Under the pieces are notes generated by a model, which made no database searches, was not told the origin of the DNA, and saw only the letters and a list, made by a program, of their open reading frames with translations. A DNA stretch of 64,000 bases from Luteimonas sp. MC1750 (GTDB lineage: Bacteria > Pseudomonadota > Gammaproteobacteria > Xanthomonadales > Xanthomonadaceae). A program made the position numbers and the translations under genes. This document shows positions 16,679 through 25,322 of the stretch, in pieces; the stretch's first letter is position 1, and the number at the start of each line of letters is the position of its first letter. The stretch spans positions 1,178,001-1,242,000 of the forward strand of contig NZ_CP067113.1 in the NCBI RefSeq assembly GCF_016615955.1, read 5' to 3'.

Positions 16679-17998
16679 ATGCCCAACGACACTTCATCCC
16701 ACGCACCGGTCCTGCGGGCGATCCCGCGCGAACAGCACACCATTTCCCGCAAGGACATCAGCCCCAACGCGCTCCGGGTGCTGTACCGCCTGCGTGAAGG
16801 CGGGCACGAGGCCTACCTGGTCGGCGGCGCCGTCCGCGACCTGCTGGCCGGTGGCCATCCCAAGGATTTCGACATCGCCACCGGCGCCACGCCGGAAGAG
16901 GTCCGGGCGCTGTTCCGCAACTGCCGGCTGATCGGCCGGCGCTTCCGCCTGGCGCACGTGGTCTTCGGCCGCGAGATCATCGAGGTCGCGACCTTCCGCG
17001 CCAACGTCGACGACGGCAGCGGCGACCGCGAGACACACGAGGGTGGCCGCCTGCTGCGCGACAACGTGTACGGAACGGTCGAGGACGACGCGGTGCGCCG
17101 CGACTTCACCGCCAACGCCCTGTACTACACCATCGAGGACTTCTCGGTCCGCGACTATGTCGGCGGCTTCGAGGACGTGCAGAACCGCGTGCTGAAGCTG
17201 ATCGGCGATCCGGAGACCCGCTACCGCGAGGACCCGGTGCGCATGCTGCGCGCGGTGCGCCTGGCGGCGAAGCTCGACTTCGACATCGATCCGGCGACCG
17301 CGGCGCCGATCCGCGCGCTGGCGCCCCTGCTGTCGGAAGCCGCGCCCGCGCGGCTGTTCGAGGAGTGCCTGAAGATGTTCCTGTCCGGCCACGCCGCGGC
17401 CAGCTTCGAGGGTCTCGAGCGCCACGGCCTGCTGCCGGCGCTGCTGCCGGAAGCGGCCGCGGCGATGAAGGCCAACCGCAGCGGCGCGCTGCGCGCCGTG
17501 GTGCTCGAAGGCCTGCGCGGCACCGATGCACGGGTGGCCAGCGACGAGCCGGTGTCGCCGGCGTTCCTGTTCGCCCTGCTGCTGTGGCCGGCCTATTGCC
17601 GCACGCTGATGATGCTGCAGGCGCAGGACGTGCCGCCGGCCGATGCCCAGCGCCGGGCGGCCGACCGGGTCACCGTGCACGAACTGCAGGCGGTGGCGCT
17701 GCCGCGCCGGTTCTCGGTGCCGATGCAGGAGATCTGGCTGCTGCAGTCGCGCTTCGGCCTGCGCCAGCGCAAGCGGGTGATGCGCATGCTGGCCCATCCG
17801 CGCTTCCGCGCCGCCTTCGACTTCCTGCAGGTGCGCCAGGCCGGGTCGGACGAGCACGCCGACGACATCGCGTTCTGGCGCGAGGCCCAGCTCGATCCCG
17901 ACATGGCGATCGCGCACACGCCGGCCGGCGACGACGATGACGCGGCGCGGACGCCGCGCCGGCGCCGGCGCCGTCCGACGACCGCCACCGCGGGATGA
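16679..17998 (+). CDS. pcnB: Poly(A) polymerase I
   Basis: 439 aa nucleotidyltransferase of the CCA-adding/PAP family. The head domain has YLVGGAVRDLLAGGHPKDFD (residues 40-59) with the metal-binding DFD, followed by RLIGRRFRLAHVVFG; the neck has DFTANALYYTIEDF and DPVRMLRAVRLAAKLDFDID. The C-terminus is a basic Arg-rich tail (TPRRRRRRP) typical of PcnB and absent from CCA-adding enzymes. It adds poly(A) tails that promote RNA decay. I use ATG at 16679 as the first start after the promoter-like palindrome. folK follows with an ATGA overlap. Confidence 0.9.
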   Translation: MPNDTSSHAPVLRAIPREQHTISRKDISPNALRVLYRLREGGHEAYLVGGAVRDLLAGGHPKDFDIATGATPEEVRALFRNCRLIGRRFRLAHVVFGREIIEVATFRANVDDGSGDRETHEGGRLLRDNVYGTVEDDAVRRDFTANALYYTIEDFSVRDYVGGFEDVQNRVLKLIGDPETRYREDPVRMLRAVRLAAKLDFDIDPATAAPIRALAPLLSEAAPARLFEECLKMFLSGHAAASFEGLERHGLLPALLPEAAAAMKANRSGALRAVVLEGLRGTDARVASDEPVSPAFLFALLLWPAYCRTLMMLQAQDVPPADAQRRAADRVTVHELQAVALPRRFSVPMQEIWLLQSRFGLRQRKRVMRMLAHPRFRAAFDFLQVRQAGSDEHADDIAFWREAQLDPDMAIAHTPAGDDDDAARTPRRRRRRPTTATAG

Positions 17999-18489
17999 GC
18001 ATGCCGCTCCGGGCCTGCATCGGCCTCGGCGGCAACATCGGGGAGGTTGGGGCGGTGCTGCAGGCGGCGCTGGTCGCGCTCGACGGCTTGCCCGGCACGC
18101 GCCTGCTGGCCGCCTCGCGCTTCTACCGCACGCCGGCCTGGGGCGTGGAGGCCCAGCCGGACTTCATCAATGCCGCTGCGCTGGTCGAGACCACGCTGGC
18201 GCCCCGCGACCTGCTCGACGCGCTGCTCGGGATCGAACGGGCACACGGACGCGAACGCGCGGGCGACGGCAGCCGCTGGGGCCCACGGACCCTCGACCTC
18301 GACCTGCTGCTGTACGGCGATGCCGTCATCGACGCACCGGGCCTGGTGGTGCCGCACCCGCAGCTGCACCGGCGTGCATTCGTGCTGGTGCCGCTGGCCG
18401 AGGTCGCGTCCGACCTTGAGGTGCCGGGTCTCGGTCGGGTTTCCGCCCTGCTCGAAGGCATCGATACGGGTGGCATCGTTCCGGCCTGA
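17995..18489 (+). CDS. folK: 2-amino-4-hydroxy-6-hydroxymethyldihydropteridine pyrophosphokinase
   Basis: 164 aa HPPK of folate synthesis, which transfers pyrophosphate from ATP to 6-hydroxymethyl-dihydropterin. Signatures: IGLGGNIGEV at about 8-17, FYRTPAWGVEAQPDFINAA, and the family signature WGPRTLDLDLLLYGD with the Mg-binding Asp residues; PHPQLHRRAFVLVPLAE follows. The start overlaps the pcnB stop by 4 nt (ATGA), so translation is likely coupled. The pcnB-folK-pan order is common in gammaproteobacteria. Confidence 0.95.
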   Translation: MSMPLRACIGLGGNIGEVGAVLQAALVALDGLPGTRLLAASRFYRTPAWGVEAQPDFINAAALVETTLAPRDLLDALLGIERAHGRERAGDGSRWGPRTLDLDLLLYGDAVIDAPGLVVPHPQLHRRAFVLVPLAEVASDLEVPGLGRVSALLEGIDTGGIVPA

Positions 18490-18571
18490 GCGGGATCGGT
18501 GCAGGGGCGCGGGCGAAAGATGGCGGGCGTAACATGGCGTGCCCAGCCCACACCCCCGGATGCATGACGCC

Positions 18572-19402
18572 ATGAGCAAGACCGCCGACCAGGGACACGA
18601 CGTCCGCCGCCCGATGACCGTACCCGGGCTGGCCGCCGCGCGCGCCGCGGGGCACCGGCTGTCGATGCTGACCGCCTACGACGCCGGCTTCGCGCGGGTG
18701 TTCGATGCCGCCGGTGTCGAGCTGATCCTGGTCGGCGATTCGCTCGGCATGGTGGTCCAGGGGCGCACGTCGACGCTGCCGGTGACGGTCGACGACATCG
18801 CCTACCACACCGCCTGCGTTGCCCGCGGACTGACCCACGCGCTGCTGGTGGCGGACCTGCCGTTCCAGGCCGACGCGACGCCCGCGCGCGCGCTCGACGC
18901 CTCGACCCGCTTCCTGCAGGCCGGCGCGCAGATGGTCAAACTGGAAGGCGCGGGTCCGAAGCTCGAGGTGATCCGTTTCCTGGTCGAGCGCGAGATCCCG
19001 GTCTGCGCGCACCTTGGCCTGACGCCGCAGTCGGTGCTGCGTTTCGGCGGCTTCAAGGTGCAGGGACGCGAGGACGCCGCGGCCGCGCGGCTGCGCGACG
19101 AGGCGCGCGCGGTGGCCGAAGCCGGCGCGACGCTGATCGTGCTCGAAGGCGTGCCGGCGCCGTTGGCGGCCACGATCACCCGCGACAGCGCGGTGCCGAC
19201 CATCGGCATCGGCGCCGGTGCCGGCTGCGACGGCCAGGTGCTGGTGATGCACGACATGCTCGGACTCGACTCCGGCCACCGGCGGCCGAAGTTCGTCAGG
19301 GATTTCCTCGCCGAGGGCGGCTCGGTCGCCGGCGCGGCGCGTGCCTTCGTGGCCGCGGTGCGCGACGGCAGCTTCCCCGACGCCGCGCATTCCTACGCAT
19401 GA
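18572..19402 (+). CDS. panB: 3-methyl-2-oxobutanoate hydroxymethyltransferase
   Basis: 276 aa TIM-barrel enzyme, first step of pantothenate synthesis (ketoisovalerate plus methylene-THF to ketopantoate). [20 protein letters not shown] at about 30-49, the metal-binding [21 protein letters not shown] and HLGLTPQSV are all family motifs; [21 protein letters not shown] lies near the C-terminus. ATG at 18572 is chosen over two in-frame starts upstream because it gives the usual length. TAACAT at 18530-18535 could be a -10 for a panBC transcript. panC overlaps the stop by 4 nt. Confidence 0.94.
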   Translation: MSKTADQGHDVRRPMTVPGLAAARAAGHRLSMLTAYDAGFARVFDAAGVELILVGDSLGMVVQGRTSTLPVTVDDIAYHTACVARGLTHALLVADLPFQADATPARALDASTRFLQAGAQMVKLEGAGPKLEVIRFLVEREIPVCAHLGLTPQSVLRFGGFKVQGREDAAAARLRDEARAVAEAGATLIVLEGVPAPLAATITRDSAVPTIGIGAGAGCDGQVLVMHDMLGLDSGHRRPKFVRDFLAEGGSVAGAARAFVAAVRDGSFPDAAHSYA

Positions 19403-20280
19403 GCGGGGCGATCGCGGTGGTGCGCAAGCCGGACGAACTGCGCGCGCGCATCGACGACTGGAAGCGCGAGGGCCTGCGCATCGGCTTCGTGCCGACCATG
19501 GGCAACCTGCATGACGGCCACTACAGCCTGGTGCGGCTGGCGCGCGCGCATGCCGACCGCGTGGTCGCGAGCGTCTTCGTCAATCCCACGCAGTTCGGTC
19601 CCGGCGAGGATTACGAGCAGTACCCGCGCACGCCGGAGGACGACGTCGCCGGCCTCGCGGCCGCCGGCTGCGACCTGGCCTGGATGCCGTCGTTGGACGC
19701 GATGTATCCGCTGGGCACGGCGCGCGCGGTCCGGGTGCAGGTGCCGGGCATCACCGGCGTGCTCGACGGCGCGCACCGCCCCGGGCATTTCGACGGCGTG
19801 TGCACGGTGGTCGCGCGCCTGTTCAACCAGGTGCGGCCCGATGTCGCGGTGTTCGGGCGCAAGGACTACCAGCAGCTGGCGGTGATCCGGCACATGGTCC
19901 GCGACCTTGCCTTCCCGATCGAGCTGCTGGGCGCCGACATCGTCCGCGAGGCCGACGGCCTGGCGCGCAGCTCGCGCAACCAGTACCTGTCGGCGGACGA
20001 GCGCGCGCAGGCACCGGAGATCCACCGCGCCCTGCTGGCGATGCGCGACGCGCTGCAGGCCGGGCAGGGCTGGCGCCAGGCCGAAGCCGACGCCACCGCG
20101 CGACTGCAGCAGGCCGGCTTCGCCGTCGACTACGCGGTGCTGCGCACGCCGCTGCTGGTGGAGCCGCCGGACGCGCCCGCGCCGGGCGACGACGGCCAGC
20201 GTGTGGCGCTTGTGGCAGCACGCCTTGGCCGCACGCGCCTGATCGACAACCTCGAATTCAGCGCGCACCCCAACCTGTAG
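19399..20280 (+). CDS. panC: Pantoate--beta-alanine ligase
   Basis: 293 aa class-I-aminoacyl-tRNA-synthetase-like ligase that joins pantoate to beta-alanine at the cost of [19 protein letters not shown] (residues 30-45) contains the HxGH nucleotide motif H38/H41, [20 protein letters not shown] follows, and [10 protein letters not shown] is the KMSKS-like loop. The start overlaps panB (ATGA). The last codon and the TAG stop are part of a REP unit (CCTGTAGGAGCGGCT), so the present C-terminus [10 protein letters not shown] was set by the repeat. The length is within the usual 280-295 aa. Confidence 0.94.
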   Translation: MSGAIAVVRKPDELRARIDDWKREGLRIGFVPTMGNLHDGHYSLVRLARAHADRVVASVFVNPTQFGPGEDYEQYPRTPEDDVAGLAAAGCDLAWMPSLDAMYPLGTARAVRVQVPGITGVLDGAHRPGHFDGVCTVVARLFNQVRPDVAVFGRKDYQQLAVIRHMVRDLAFPIELLGADIVREADGLARSSRNQYLSADERAQAPEIHRALLAMRDALQAGQGWRQAEADATARLQQAGFAVDYAVLRTPLLVEPPDAPAPGDDGQRVALVAARLGRTRLIDNLEFSAHPNL

Positions 20281-20458
20281 GAGCGGCTGCAGCCGCAACC
20301 GTCCCTCCGCAGCGTCCGCCCCGTGAACCTGTAGGAGCGGCTACAGCCGCGATCACCCTGGCCGCAGCGTCCGGCCACTCGACCTGTAGGAGCGGCTATA
20401 GCCGCGATCGCGTTGGCCGCAGCGTCTGTGCAATCGCGGCTATAGCCGCTCCTACAGC
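20276..20458. repeat. Cluster of four REP units between panC and panD
   Basis: Three forward copies of CCTGTAGGAGCGGCT begin near 20275, 20330 and 20383, and a reversed copy (AGCCGCTCCTACAG) ends near 20457. The last two form an inverted doublet. The spacers repeat a second motif, CGCAGCGTC(C/T)G, once per unit, so the whole cassette of about 53-55 bp seems to have been duplicated in tandem. The first copy starts inside panC and supplies its stop codon. The rest of this 314-bp gap (20459-20594) holds only a possible -10, TAGAAT at 20546-20551, before panD. Confidence 0.88.
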
Positions 20459-20545
20459 GGGCGCGTGCTGGACGCGGCTGAATCGCGGCCAAGGGCATGG
20501 CCGTACGCTGCGCCTCGCGCCGCCGGGGCGGCGTGCGCCTTCCGG

Positions 20546-20551
20546 TAGAAT
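20546..20551 (+). promoter_or_regulatory. Possible -10 of panD
   Basis: TAGAAT in the context CCGGTAGAATCCGC, 43 nt before the panD ATG. Because a REP cluster separates panD from panC, panD may need its own promoter. No -35 is convincing. Confidence 0.4.
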
Positions 20552-20594
20552 CCGCGCCTGACGCCGGAGCGCCGGCAGCCAGCGGTCCCCCACG

Positions 20595-20975
20595 ATGCTC
20601 CTGACACTCCTCAAAGCCAAGATCCACCGCGCCACCGTCACCCACGCCGAGCTGCACTACGAAGGCTCCTGCGCGATCGACGGCCGCCTGCTCGACCTGT
20701 CGGGCATCCGCGAGTACGAGCGCATCGAGATCTATAACATCAACAACGGCAAGCGTTTCGCGACCTATGCCATCCGCGGCGAAGCCGGCAGCGGGATCGT
20801 CTCGGTCAACGGCGCCGCCGCGCACCAGGCCGAACCCGGCGACCTCGTGATCATCTGCGCCTACGGCGCCTGCGACGAAGCCGAGGCGGCGAAGTTCAAG
20901 CCCAGCCTGGTCTACGTCGACCGCCAGAACCGGATGACCCACACCAACGACGCCATCCCGGCACAGGCCGCCTGA
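20595..20975 (+). CDS. panD: Aspartate 1-decarboxylase (pyruvoyl enzyme)
   Basis: 126 aa precursor that cleaves itself between Gly24 and Ser25 (motif HYEGSC) to form the pyruvoyl cofactor; it makes beta-alanine for pantothenate. [14 protein letters not shown] (about 58-71) and [10 protein letters not shown] are conserved, and Tyr58 lies in the IEIYNINNG loop. The length equals the E. coli enzyme. Three nt separate its stop from the pgi start, so the two are likely cotranscribed. Confidence 0.95.
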   Translation: MLLTLLKAKIHRATVTHAELHYEGSCAIDGRLLDLSGIREYERIEIYNINNGKRFATYAIRGEAGSGIVSVNGAAAHQAEPGDLVIICAYGACDEAEAAKFKPSLVYVDRQNRMTHTNDAIPAQAA

Positions 20976-20978
20976 GGC

Positions 20979-22493
20979 ATGGCCGGGGAAGCGCTGGTCC
21001 GGCAGTTCCTCGACCACGCGGAACGCCTCGCCGGCGCACGCATCCCCGATCTCGTCGCCGCCGACCCGTCGCGCGCTGGCGCGATGTCGCTGCGCGTGGG
21101 CCCGGTGTATGCGAACTTCGCGCGCCAGCGCCTGGACGCCGCCACGCTCGCCACCCTGGGCGAGCTCGCCGGGCACGTGCGCCTGTCGCTGGCGATGCGC
21201 GCGCTGGTCGACGGTGCCGAGGTCAACGCGTCCGAAGGGCGTCCGGCGTTGCATACGGCGCTGCGTTCGGACATTGGCCACGGCGGGGTGGCACGCGCCG
21301 CGCACGCTGAAGCACTGGCCGCGCGCGAACGCATGGCAGCCCTGGTCGACGGGCTGCGCGCGTCCGGCGTCACCGACATCATCAATATCGGCATCGGTGG
21401 CTCCGACCTGGGTCCGCGGCTGGCGGTCGACGCGCTGAAGGACTTCAACGACGGCCGCTTCCGCCTGCACTTCGTCAGCAACGTCGACGGCAGCGAGGTG
21501 CAGCACGCGCTGCGCGGGCTGGATCCCGCCCGCACCGCGGCGATCCTGGTGTCCAAGAGCTTCGGCACCCAGGAGACGCTGCTCAACGGCGCGCTGGTGC
21601 GCGACTGGCTGGGCGGGGGCGAGCGGCTGTACGCGGTCAGTGCCAACGTGCCGGCGGCGGAAGCCTTCGGCGTCGATTCCGCGCGCGTGCTGCCGATGTG
21701 GGACTGGATTGGCGGGCGCTATTCGCTGTGGTCGACGGTGGGCTTCGCGATCGCGCTGGCGATCGGCATGGAGGGCTTCGCGGCGCTGCTGGCCGGCGCG
21801 GCGGAGATGGATGCGCACGCCGTCGAAGCGCCACTGGAAGCCAATCTGCCGATCCTGCACGCGCTGGTGGCGGTGTGGAACCGCAATGCGCTGGACCTGC
21901 CGACGCAGGCGGTGCTGCCCTACGACCAGCGCCTGGCGCGCTTGCCGGACTACCTGCAGCAGCTGGTGATGGAAAGCCTGGGGAAATCGGTGCGCAGCGA
22001 CGGCCGCGTCCCCGGCGTGGCCACCGTTCCTGTGGTCTGGGGCGGCGCCGGTACCGGCGCCCAGCACAGCTTCTTCCAGGCCCTGCATCAGGGCAGCGAC
22101 GTGGTGCCCGCCGACTTCATCGGCGTGGTGCGCCCGGCGCATGGCCACCGTGGCAACCACGAGGCGCTGCTGGCCAATCTGCTGGCCCAGGCGGAAGCGC
22201 TGGGCAATGGCCATGCCGCCGAGGATCCGCAGAAGGCCTATCCCGGCAACCGTCCCTCGACCCTGTTCCTGCTCGACGCGCTGACGCCGCATTCGCTCGG
22301 CGCCCTGCTCGCGATGTACGAACACAGCGTCTACGCCCAGTCGGTGCTGTGGGGCATCAATGCCTTCGACCAGTGGGGCGTGGAGCTCGGCAAGCGCATC
22401 GCGGGCGAACTGCTGCCGGCCGTGCGCGGGGAAGCCGATGCCGGCGACGCGGTGACCCGCACGCTGATCGACGAGATCCGCGCGCGGAGCTGA
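20979..22493 (+). CDS. pgi: Glucose-6-phosphate isomerase
   Basis: 504 aa SIS-fold isomerase linking glucose-6-P and fructose-6-P. Sugar-phosphate motifs: [20 protein letters not shown] near 130-149, [13 protein letters not shown], the signature with [35 protein letters not shown] carrying the catalytic His, and a C-terminal [13 protein letters not shown] with the conserved Lys. It is slightly shorter than E. coli Pgi (549 aa). It follows panD by 3 nt and is followed by a REP doublet. Confidence 0.95.
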   Translation: MAGEALVRQFLDHAERLAGARIPDLVAADPSRAGAMSLRVGPVYANFARQRLDAATLATLGELAGHVRLSLAMRALVDGAEVNASEGRPALHTALRSDIGHGGVARAAHAEALAARERMAALVDGLRASGVTDIINIGIGGSDLGPRLAVDALKDFNDGRFRLHFVSNVDGSEVQHALRGLDPARTAAILVSKSFGTQETLLNGALVRDWLGGGERLYAVSANVPAAEAFGVDSARVLPMWDWIGGRYSLWSTVGFAIALAIGMEGFAALLAGAAEMDAHAVEAPLEANLPILHALVAVWNRNALDLPTQAVLPYDQRLARLPDYLQQLVMESLGKSVRSDGRVPGVATVPVVWGGAGTGAQHSFFQALHQGSDVVPADFIGVVRPAHGHRGNHEALLANLLAQAEALGNGHAAEDPQKAYPGNRPSTLFLLDALTPHSLGALLAMYEHSVYAQSVLWGINAFDQWGVELGKRIAGELLPAVRGEADAGDAVTRTLIDEIRARS

Positions 22494-22511
22494 CGCGCGG
22501 CCGGCATCGCC

Positions 22512-22586
22512 CTGTAGGAGCGGCTACAGCCGCGATCACGCTGGCCGCAGCTCCTGCGCCATCGCGGCTGTAGCCGCTCCTACAGG
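22512..22586. repeat. REP doublet downstream of pgi
   Basis: CCTGTAGGAGCGGCTACAGC (22511-22530) and GCTGTAGCCGCTCCTACAGG (22567-22586) are perfect reverse complements apart from one base near the centre. The intervening GATCACGCTGGCCGCAG is like the spacer in the panC-panD cluster, showing that these doublets share one ancestral form. Confidence 0.87.
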
Positions 22587-22587
22587 T

Positions 22588-22699
22588 GGTCCCGAGCAGG
22601 TGGTCGCGATCGAGTGGTTCCGATCAGCTGGCCGCGATCGAGTGGTCGCGATCGAGTGGTCGCGATCGAGTGATCCCGATCTGGTCGTCGCGATCAGCG
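22588..22699. repeat. 14-bp tandem repeat array, about 8 units
   Basis: Eight successive 14-bp units with consensus GGTCGCGATCGAGT: units 2, 5 and 6 (22602-22615, 22644-22657, 22658-22671) match it exactly, unit 4 differs by one base, and units 1, 3, 7 and 8 are more diverged. Each unit carries the palindrome CGCGATCG or a variant. The array starts directly after the REP doublet, and its last unit overlaps the queG stop codon (22694-22696). The unit length is not a multiple of three. Confidence 0.85.
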
Positions 22700-23803
22700 G
22701 CCCCGGTGGCGCGACAGCGCCCATCCGACGTGTTCGCGGATCACCGGATCCGGATGGTCGCGGCGCGTCTCCAGCGCGGCGATGACATCGGGCGTGGTCG
22801 GCGCGTTGCCCAGCGCCACGGCGATGTTGCGCAGCCAGCGTGCGTGGCCGCTGCGGCGCAGCGCGGTGCCCTCGGTGCGGCGCAGGAACTCGTCTTCCTC
22901 CCAGGCGAACAGGTCGGCGAGGCTCGCGGTGTCGAGGTCGTTGCGCGCGCGGAAGTCCGGCTCGTCGCTGCGCCGCGCGAACTTGTTCCAGGGACAGGCC
23001 AGCTGGCAGTCGTCGCAGCCGAAGATGCGGTTCCCCATCAGCGGCCGCAGCGCCTCGTCGATCGCGCCCTCGTGCTCGATGGTGAGGTAGCTGATGCAGC
23101 GGCGCGCATCCAGCACGTTCGGCCCGAGGATGGCCTGCGTGGGGCAGACCTCGATGCAGCGCCGGCAGCTGCCGCAATGTGCGGTTGCGGGCGGGTCGGG
23201 CGGCAGGGGGACGTCGAGGTAGATCTCGCCGAGGAAGAACCAGGAGCCACCGTCGCGGTCGATCAGGCAGGTGTGCTTGCCGATCCAGCCCAGCCCGGCG
23301 TTGCGCGCCAGCGCGCGTTCGAGCACCGGCGCCGAGTCGACGAAGACGCGGTGGCCGAATGGCCCGATTTCGCCGGCGATGCGATCGGCCAGCTTCTGCA
23401 GGCGGTTGCGCATGAGCTTGTGGTAGTCGCGTCCGAGCGCATAGCGGGCGACGTATGCGCGCTCGCCGTCGGCCAGCGTCTCCCAGGCTTCGACGTCGTC
23501 GCGCCGCCCGTAGTCGAGTCCCACCGAGAGCACGCTGATGGTGCCGGGCACGAGCTCCTGCGGCCGCGAGCGCTTGTCGCCGTGCCGCGCCATCCAGTCC
23601 ATCGAACCGTGGAAGCCACGCGCCAGCCACGCGCGCAGGTGTCCTTCGTCGTCGCCCAGGTCGATCCCGGTGATGCCGCAGCGCTGGAAGCCGGCCTCCC
23701 TCACCAGCTCGCGGATCCGCGCGGCCAGCGCGGCGGGGTCGGGAGTCGCCGTGCGCAGCGCGCCCGGGGGCGCGACACCGGCATCGTCGGAAGGCGGGTA
23801 CAT
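22694..23803 (-). CDS. queG: Epoxyqueuosine reductase
   Basis: 369 aa cobalamin- and Fe-S-dependent enzyme that performs the last step of queuosine synthesis in tRNA. Two 4Fe-4S cluster motifs are seen, CGSCRRCIEVCPTQAI and FGCDDCQLACPWN, and the N-terminal domain has FHGSMDWMARHGDKR and SVGLDYGR. The C-terminus carries HEAT-like helices (ALETRRDHPDPVIREHVGWA). I start at ATG 23803, which lies exactly 6 nt after TATACT on this strand; an ATG at 23827 would be upstream of that box. It is divergent from nnr, as yjeS is from yjeF in E. coli. The stop lies in the 14-bp tandem array. Confidence 0.92.
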   Translation of the reverse strand: MYPPSDDAGVAPPGALRTATPDPAALAARIRELVREAGFQRCGITGIDLGDDEGHLRAWLARGFHGSMDWMARHGDKRSRPQELVPGTISVLSVGLDYGRRDDVEAWETLADGERAYVARYALGRDYHKLMRNRLQKLADRIAGEIGPFGHRVFVDSAPVLERALARNAGLGWIGKHTCLIDRDGGSWFFLGEIYLDVPLPPDPPATAHCGSCRRCIEVCPTQAILGPNVLDARRCISYLTIEHEGAIDEALRPLMGNRIFGCDDCQLACPWNKFARRSDEPDFRARNDLDTASLADLFAWEEDEFLRRTEGTALRRSGHARWLRNIAVALGNAPTTPDVIAALETRRDHPDPVIREHVGWALSRHRGR

Positions 23804-23825
23804 GCCTGAAGTATAGAATCCGCGC
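23804..23825. promoter_or_regulatory. Overlapping divergent -10 boxes of queG and nnr
   Basis: The AGTATAGAAT block at 23810-23819 contains TAGAAT (23814-23819, + strand) with 6 nt to the nnr ATG at 23826. On the other strand TATACT (complement of 23810-23815) has 6 nt to the queG ATG at 23803. The two boxes share two base pairs. Neither gene has room for a Shine-Dalgarno, so both messages are predicted to be leaderless and the two promoters mutually exclusive. Confidence 0.6.
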
Positions 23826-25322
23826 ATGTACGCCTCCCGCGCCGACGCCGCCACGCCGCTGTACGACATCGCCGGGGTCCGCCGGGTGGAGGCGCAGGCG
23901 ATCGCGCTGCTGGATGGCGACGGCGACGAGCTGATGCGACGCGCCGGCGCGGCGGCCTGGCGCTGCCTGCTCGGGCACTGGCCGCAGGCGCGGCGCATCG
24001 TCGTGGCCTGCGGCCCTGGCAACAACGGCGGAGACGGCTATGTCCTCGCGCTGCATGCGCTGCAGGCCGGTCGCGACGTCACGGCCCTGCATCCCGCCGG
24101 CCATGCGCCGCGCAGCGCGCTGGCACGTCGCGCCTGCGCGGCGTTCGTGGAGGCCGGCGGCATGGCGCTCGCCGCGCCGGACGCGCTGCCGGAAGCGGAC
24201 CTGGTGGTCGACGCGCTGTTCGGCATCGGCTTCGACGGGCGCACGGATGCCGGCATCGACGCGCTGGTGGCCGCGATCGCAGGCTCCGGCACCGACGTGC
24301 TGGCGCTCGACGTCCCCACCGGTGTTTCGGCCGGCGGTGGCGGGGTGCCGGGCGCCGCGCTGCGCGCCACGCGCACGCTGCAGTTCATCGCCAACCATGT
24401 CGGACTCTCGACCGGTCCCGCGCTCGACCACGTCGGCGCGCTGGACATGGCGGCGCTCGACCTGCCCGAGGGCAGCTTCGACGGCGTCAGTCCGGCCGCC
24501 TGGCGCCTGCAAGCCGGGGCGCTGCAGGCCCTGTTGCCGGTACGCGAGCGCACTGCACACAAGGGCCGCGCCGGCCACGTGCTGGTGGCCGGTGGCAACC
24601 ACGGCATGGGCGGCGCGGCGCTGCTGGCGGCCGAAGCGGCACTGCGCGCAGGCGCCGGCCTGGTCAGCGTCGCCACCCGCGCCGCCCACGTGGCGCCATT
24701 GCTGGCGCGGACCCCGGAAGCAATGGCGCATGCCATCGAGGAGCCGGAAGACCTGGTGCGGCTGTCGGCCAGCGCCGACGTCTGCGCCATCGGTCCCGGA
24801 CTCGGGCGTGACGCGTGGGCCGTCGGCATGCTGCGCGCGGCGCTCAACGGCGCGCACGCCCTGGTCGTGGACGCCGACGCGCTCAACCTGCTGGCGGCCA
24901 GCCCGCGCAGCCTGCCAGCGGACACCGTGCTCACCCCGCATCCGGGCGAGGCCGCGCGCCTGCTCGGCAAGTCGGTCGCGGAGGTCCAGCACGACCGCCT
25001 CGCCGCCGCGCATGCGCTGTGTACCCGCTTCGGCTGCGTGGCGGTCCTGAAGGGCGCGGGCACCGTGGTTGCCGCGCCCGGCGAAATCGCGTGGATCATC
25101 GACGCCGGCAACCCCGGCATGGCCGTCGGCGGCATGGGCGACGCGCTGACCGGCGTGATCGCCGCGCTCCGTGCGCAGGGCCTGGCGGCGGCCGATGCGG
25201 CGGTGGCGGGCGCGCTTCAGCACGCGGTGGCCGGCGATCGGGCCGCCGGCGCAGGCGGCTCCCGCGGCCTGCTGCCCAGCGACCTGATCTCGGCGCTGCG
25301 CCACGTGGAGGCGACGCCGTGA
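23826..25322 (+). CDS. nnr: Bifunctional NAD(P)H-hydrate epimerase/dehydratase
   Basis: 498 aa NAD(P)HX repair enzyme. The N-terminal YjeF_N epimerase domain (about 1-215) has VACGPGNNGGDGYVLALHAL and DLVVDALFGIGFDG. The C-terminal ribokinase-like dehydratase domain (about 230-495) has HVLVAGGNHGMGGAALLAAE, VLTPHPGEAARLLG and the catalytic loop GNPGMAVGGMGDALTGVI. Together they repair hydrated NADH and NADPH. It is the first gene of nnr-tsaE-amiC-mutL, the order known as yjeF-yjeE-amiB-mutL in E. coli, and tsaE overlaps its stop by 4 nt. Confidence 0.95.
   Translation: MYASRADAATPLYDIAGVRRVEAQAIALLDGDGDELMRRAGAAAWRCLLGHWPQARRIVVACGPGNNGGDGYVLALHALQAGRDVTALHPAGHAPRSALARRACAAFVEAGGMALAAPDALPEADLVVDALFGIGFDGRTDAGIDALVAAIAGSGTDVLALDVPTGVSAGGGGVPGAALRATRTLQFIANHVGLSTGPALDHVGALDMAALDLPEGSFDGVSPAAWRLQAGALQALLPVRERTAHKGRAGHVLVAGGNHGMGGAALLAAEAALRAGAGLVSVATRAAHVAPLLARTPEAMAHAIEEPEDLVRLSASADVCAIGPGLGRDAWAVGMLRAALNGAHALVVDADALNLLAASPRSLPADTVLTPHPGEAARLLGKSVAEVQHDRLAAAHALCTRFGCVAVLKGAGTVVAAPGEIAWIIDAGNPGMAVGGMGDALTGVIAALRAQGLAAADAAVAGALQHAVAGDRAAGAGGSRGLLPSDLISALRHVEATP

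Noticed and set aside
22588..22699. CRISPR array
   Set aside because: The units are 14 bp, directly adjoining and without unique spacers; no cas genes nearby.
22536..25304. 922-codon minus-strand frame over nnr and queG
   Set aside because: Arg/Ala/His-rich without domains and crossing a promoter region and repeats; nnr and queG explain the DNA.
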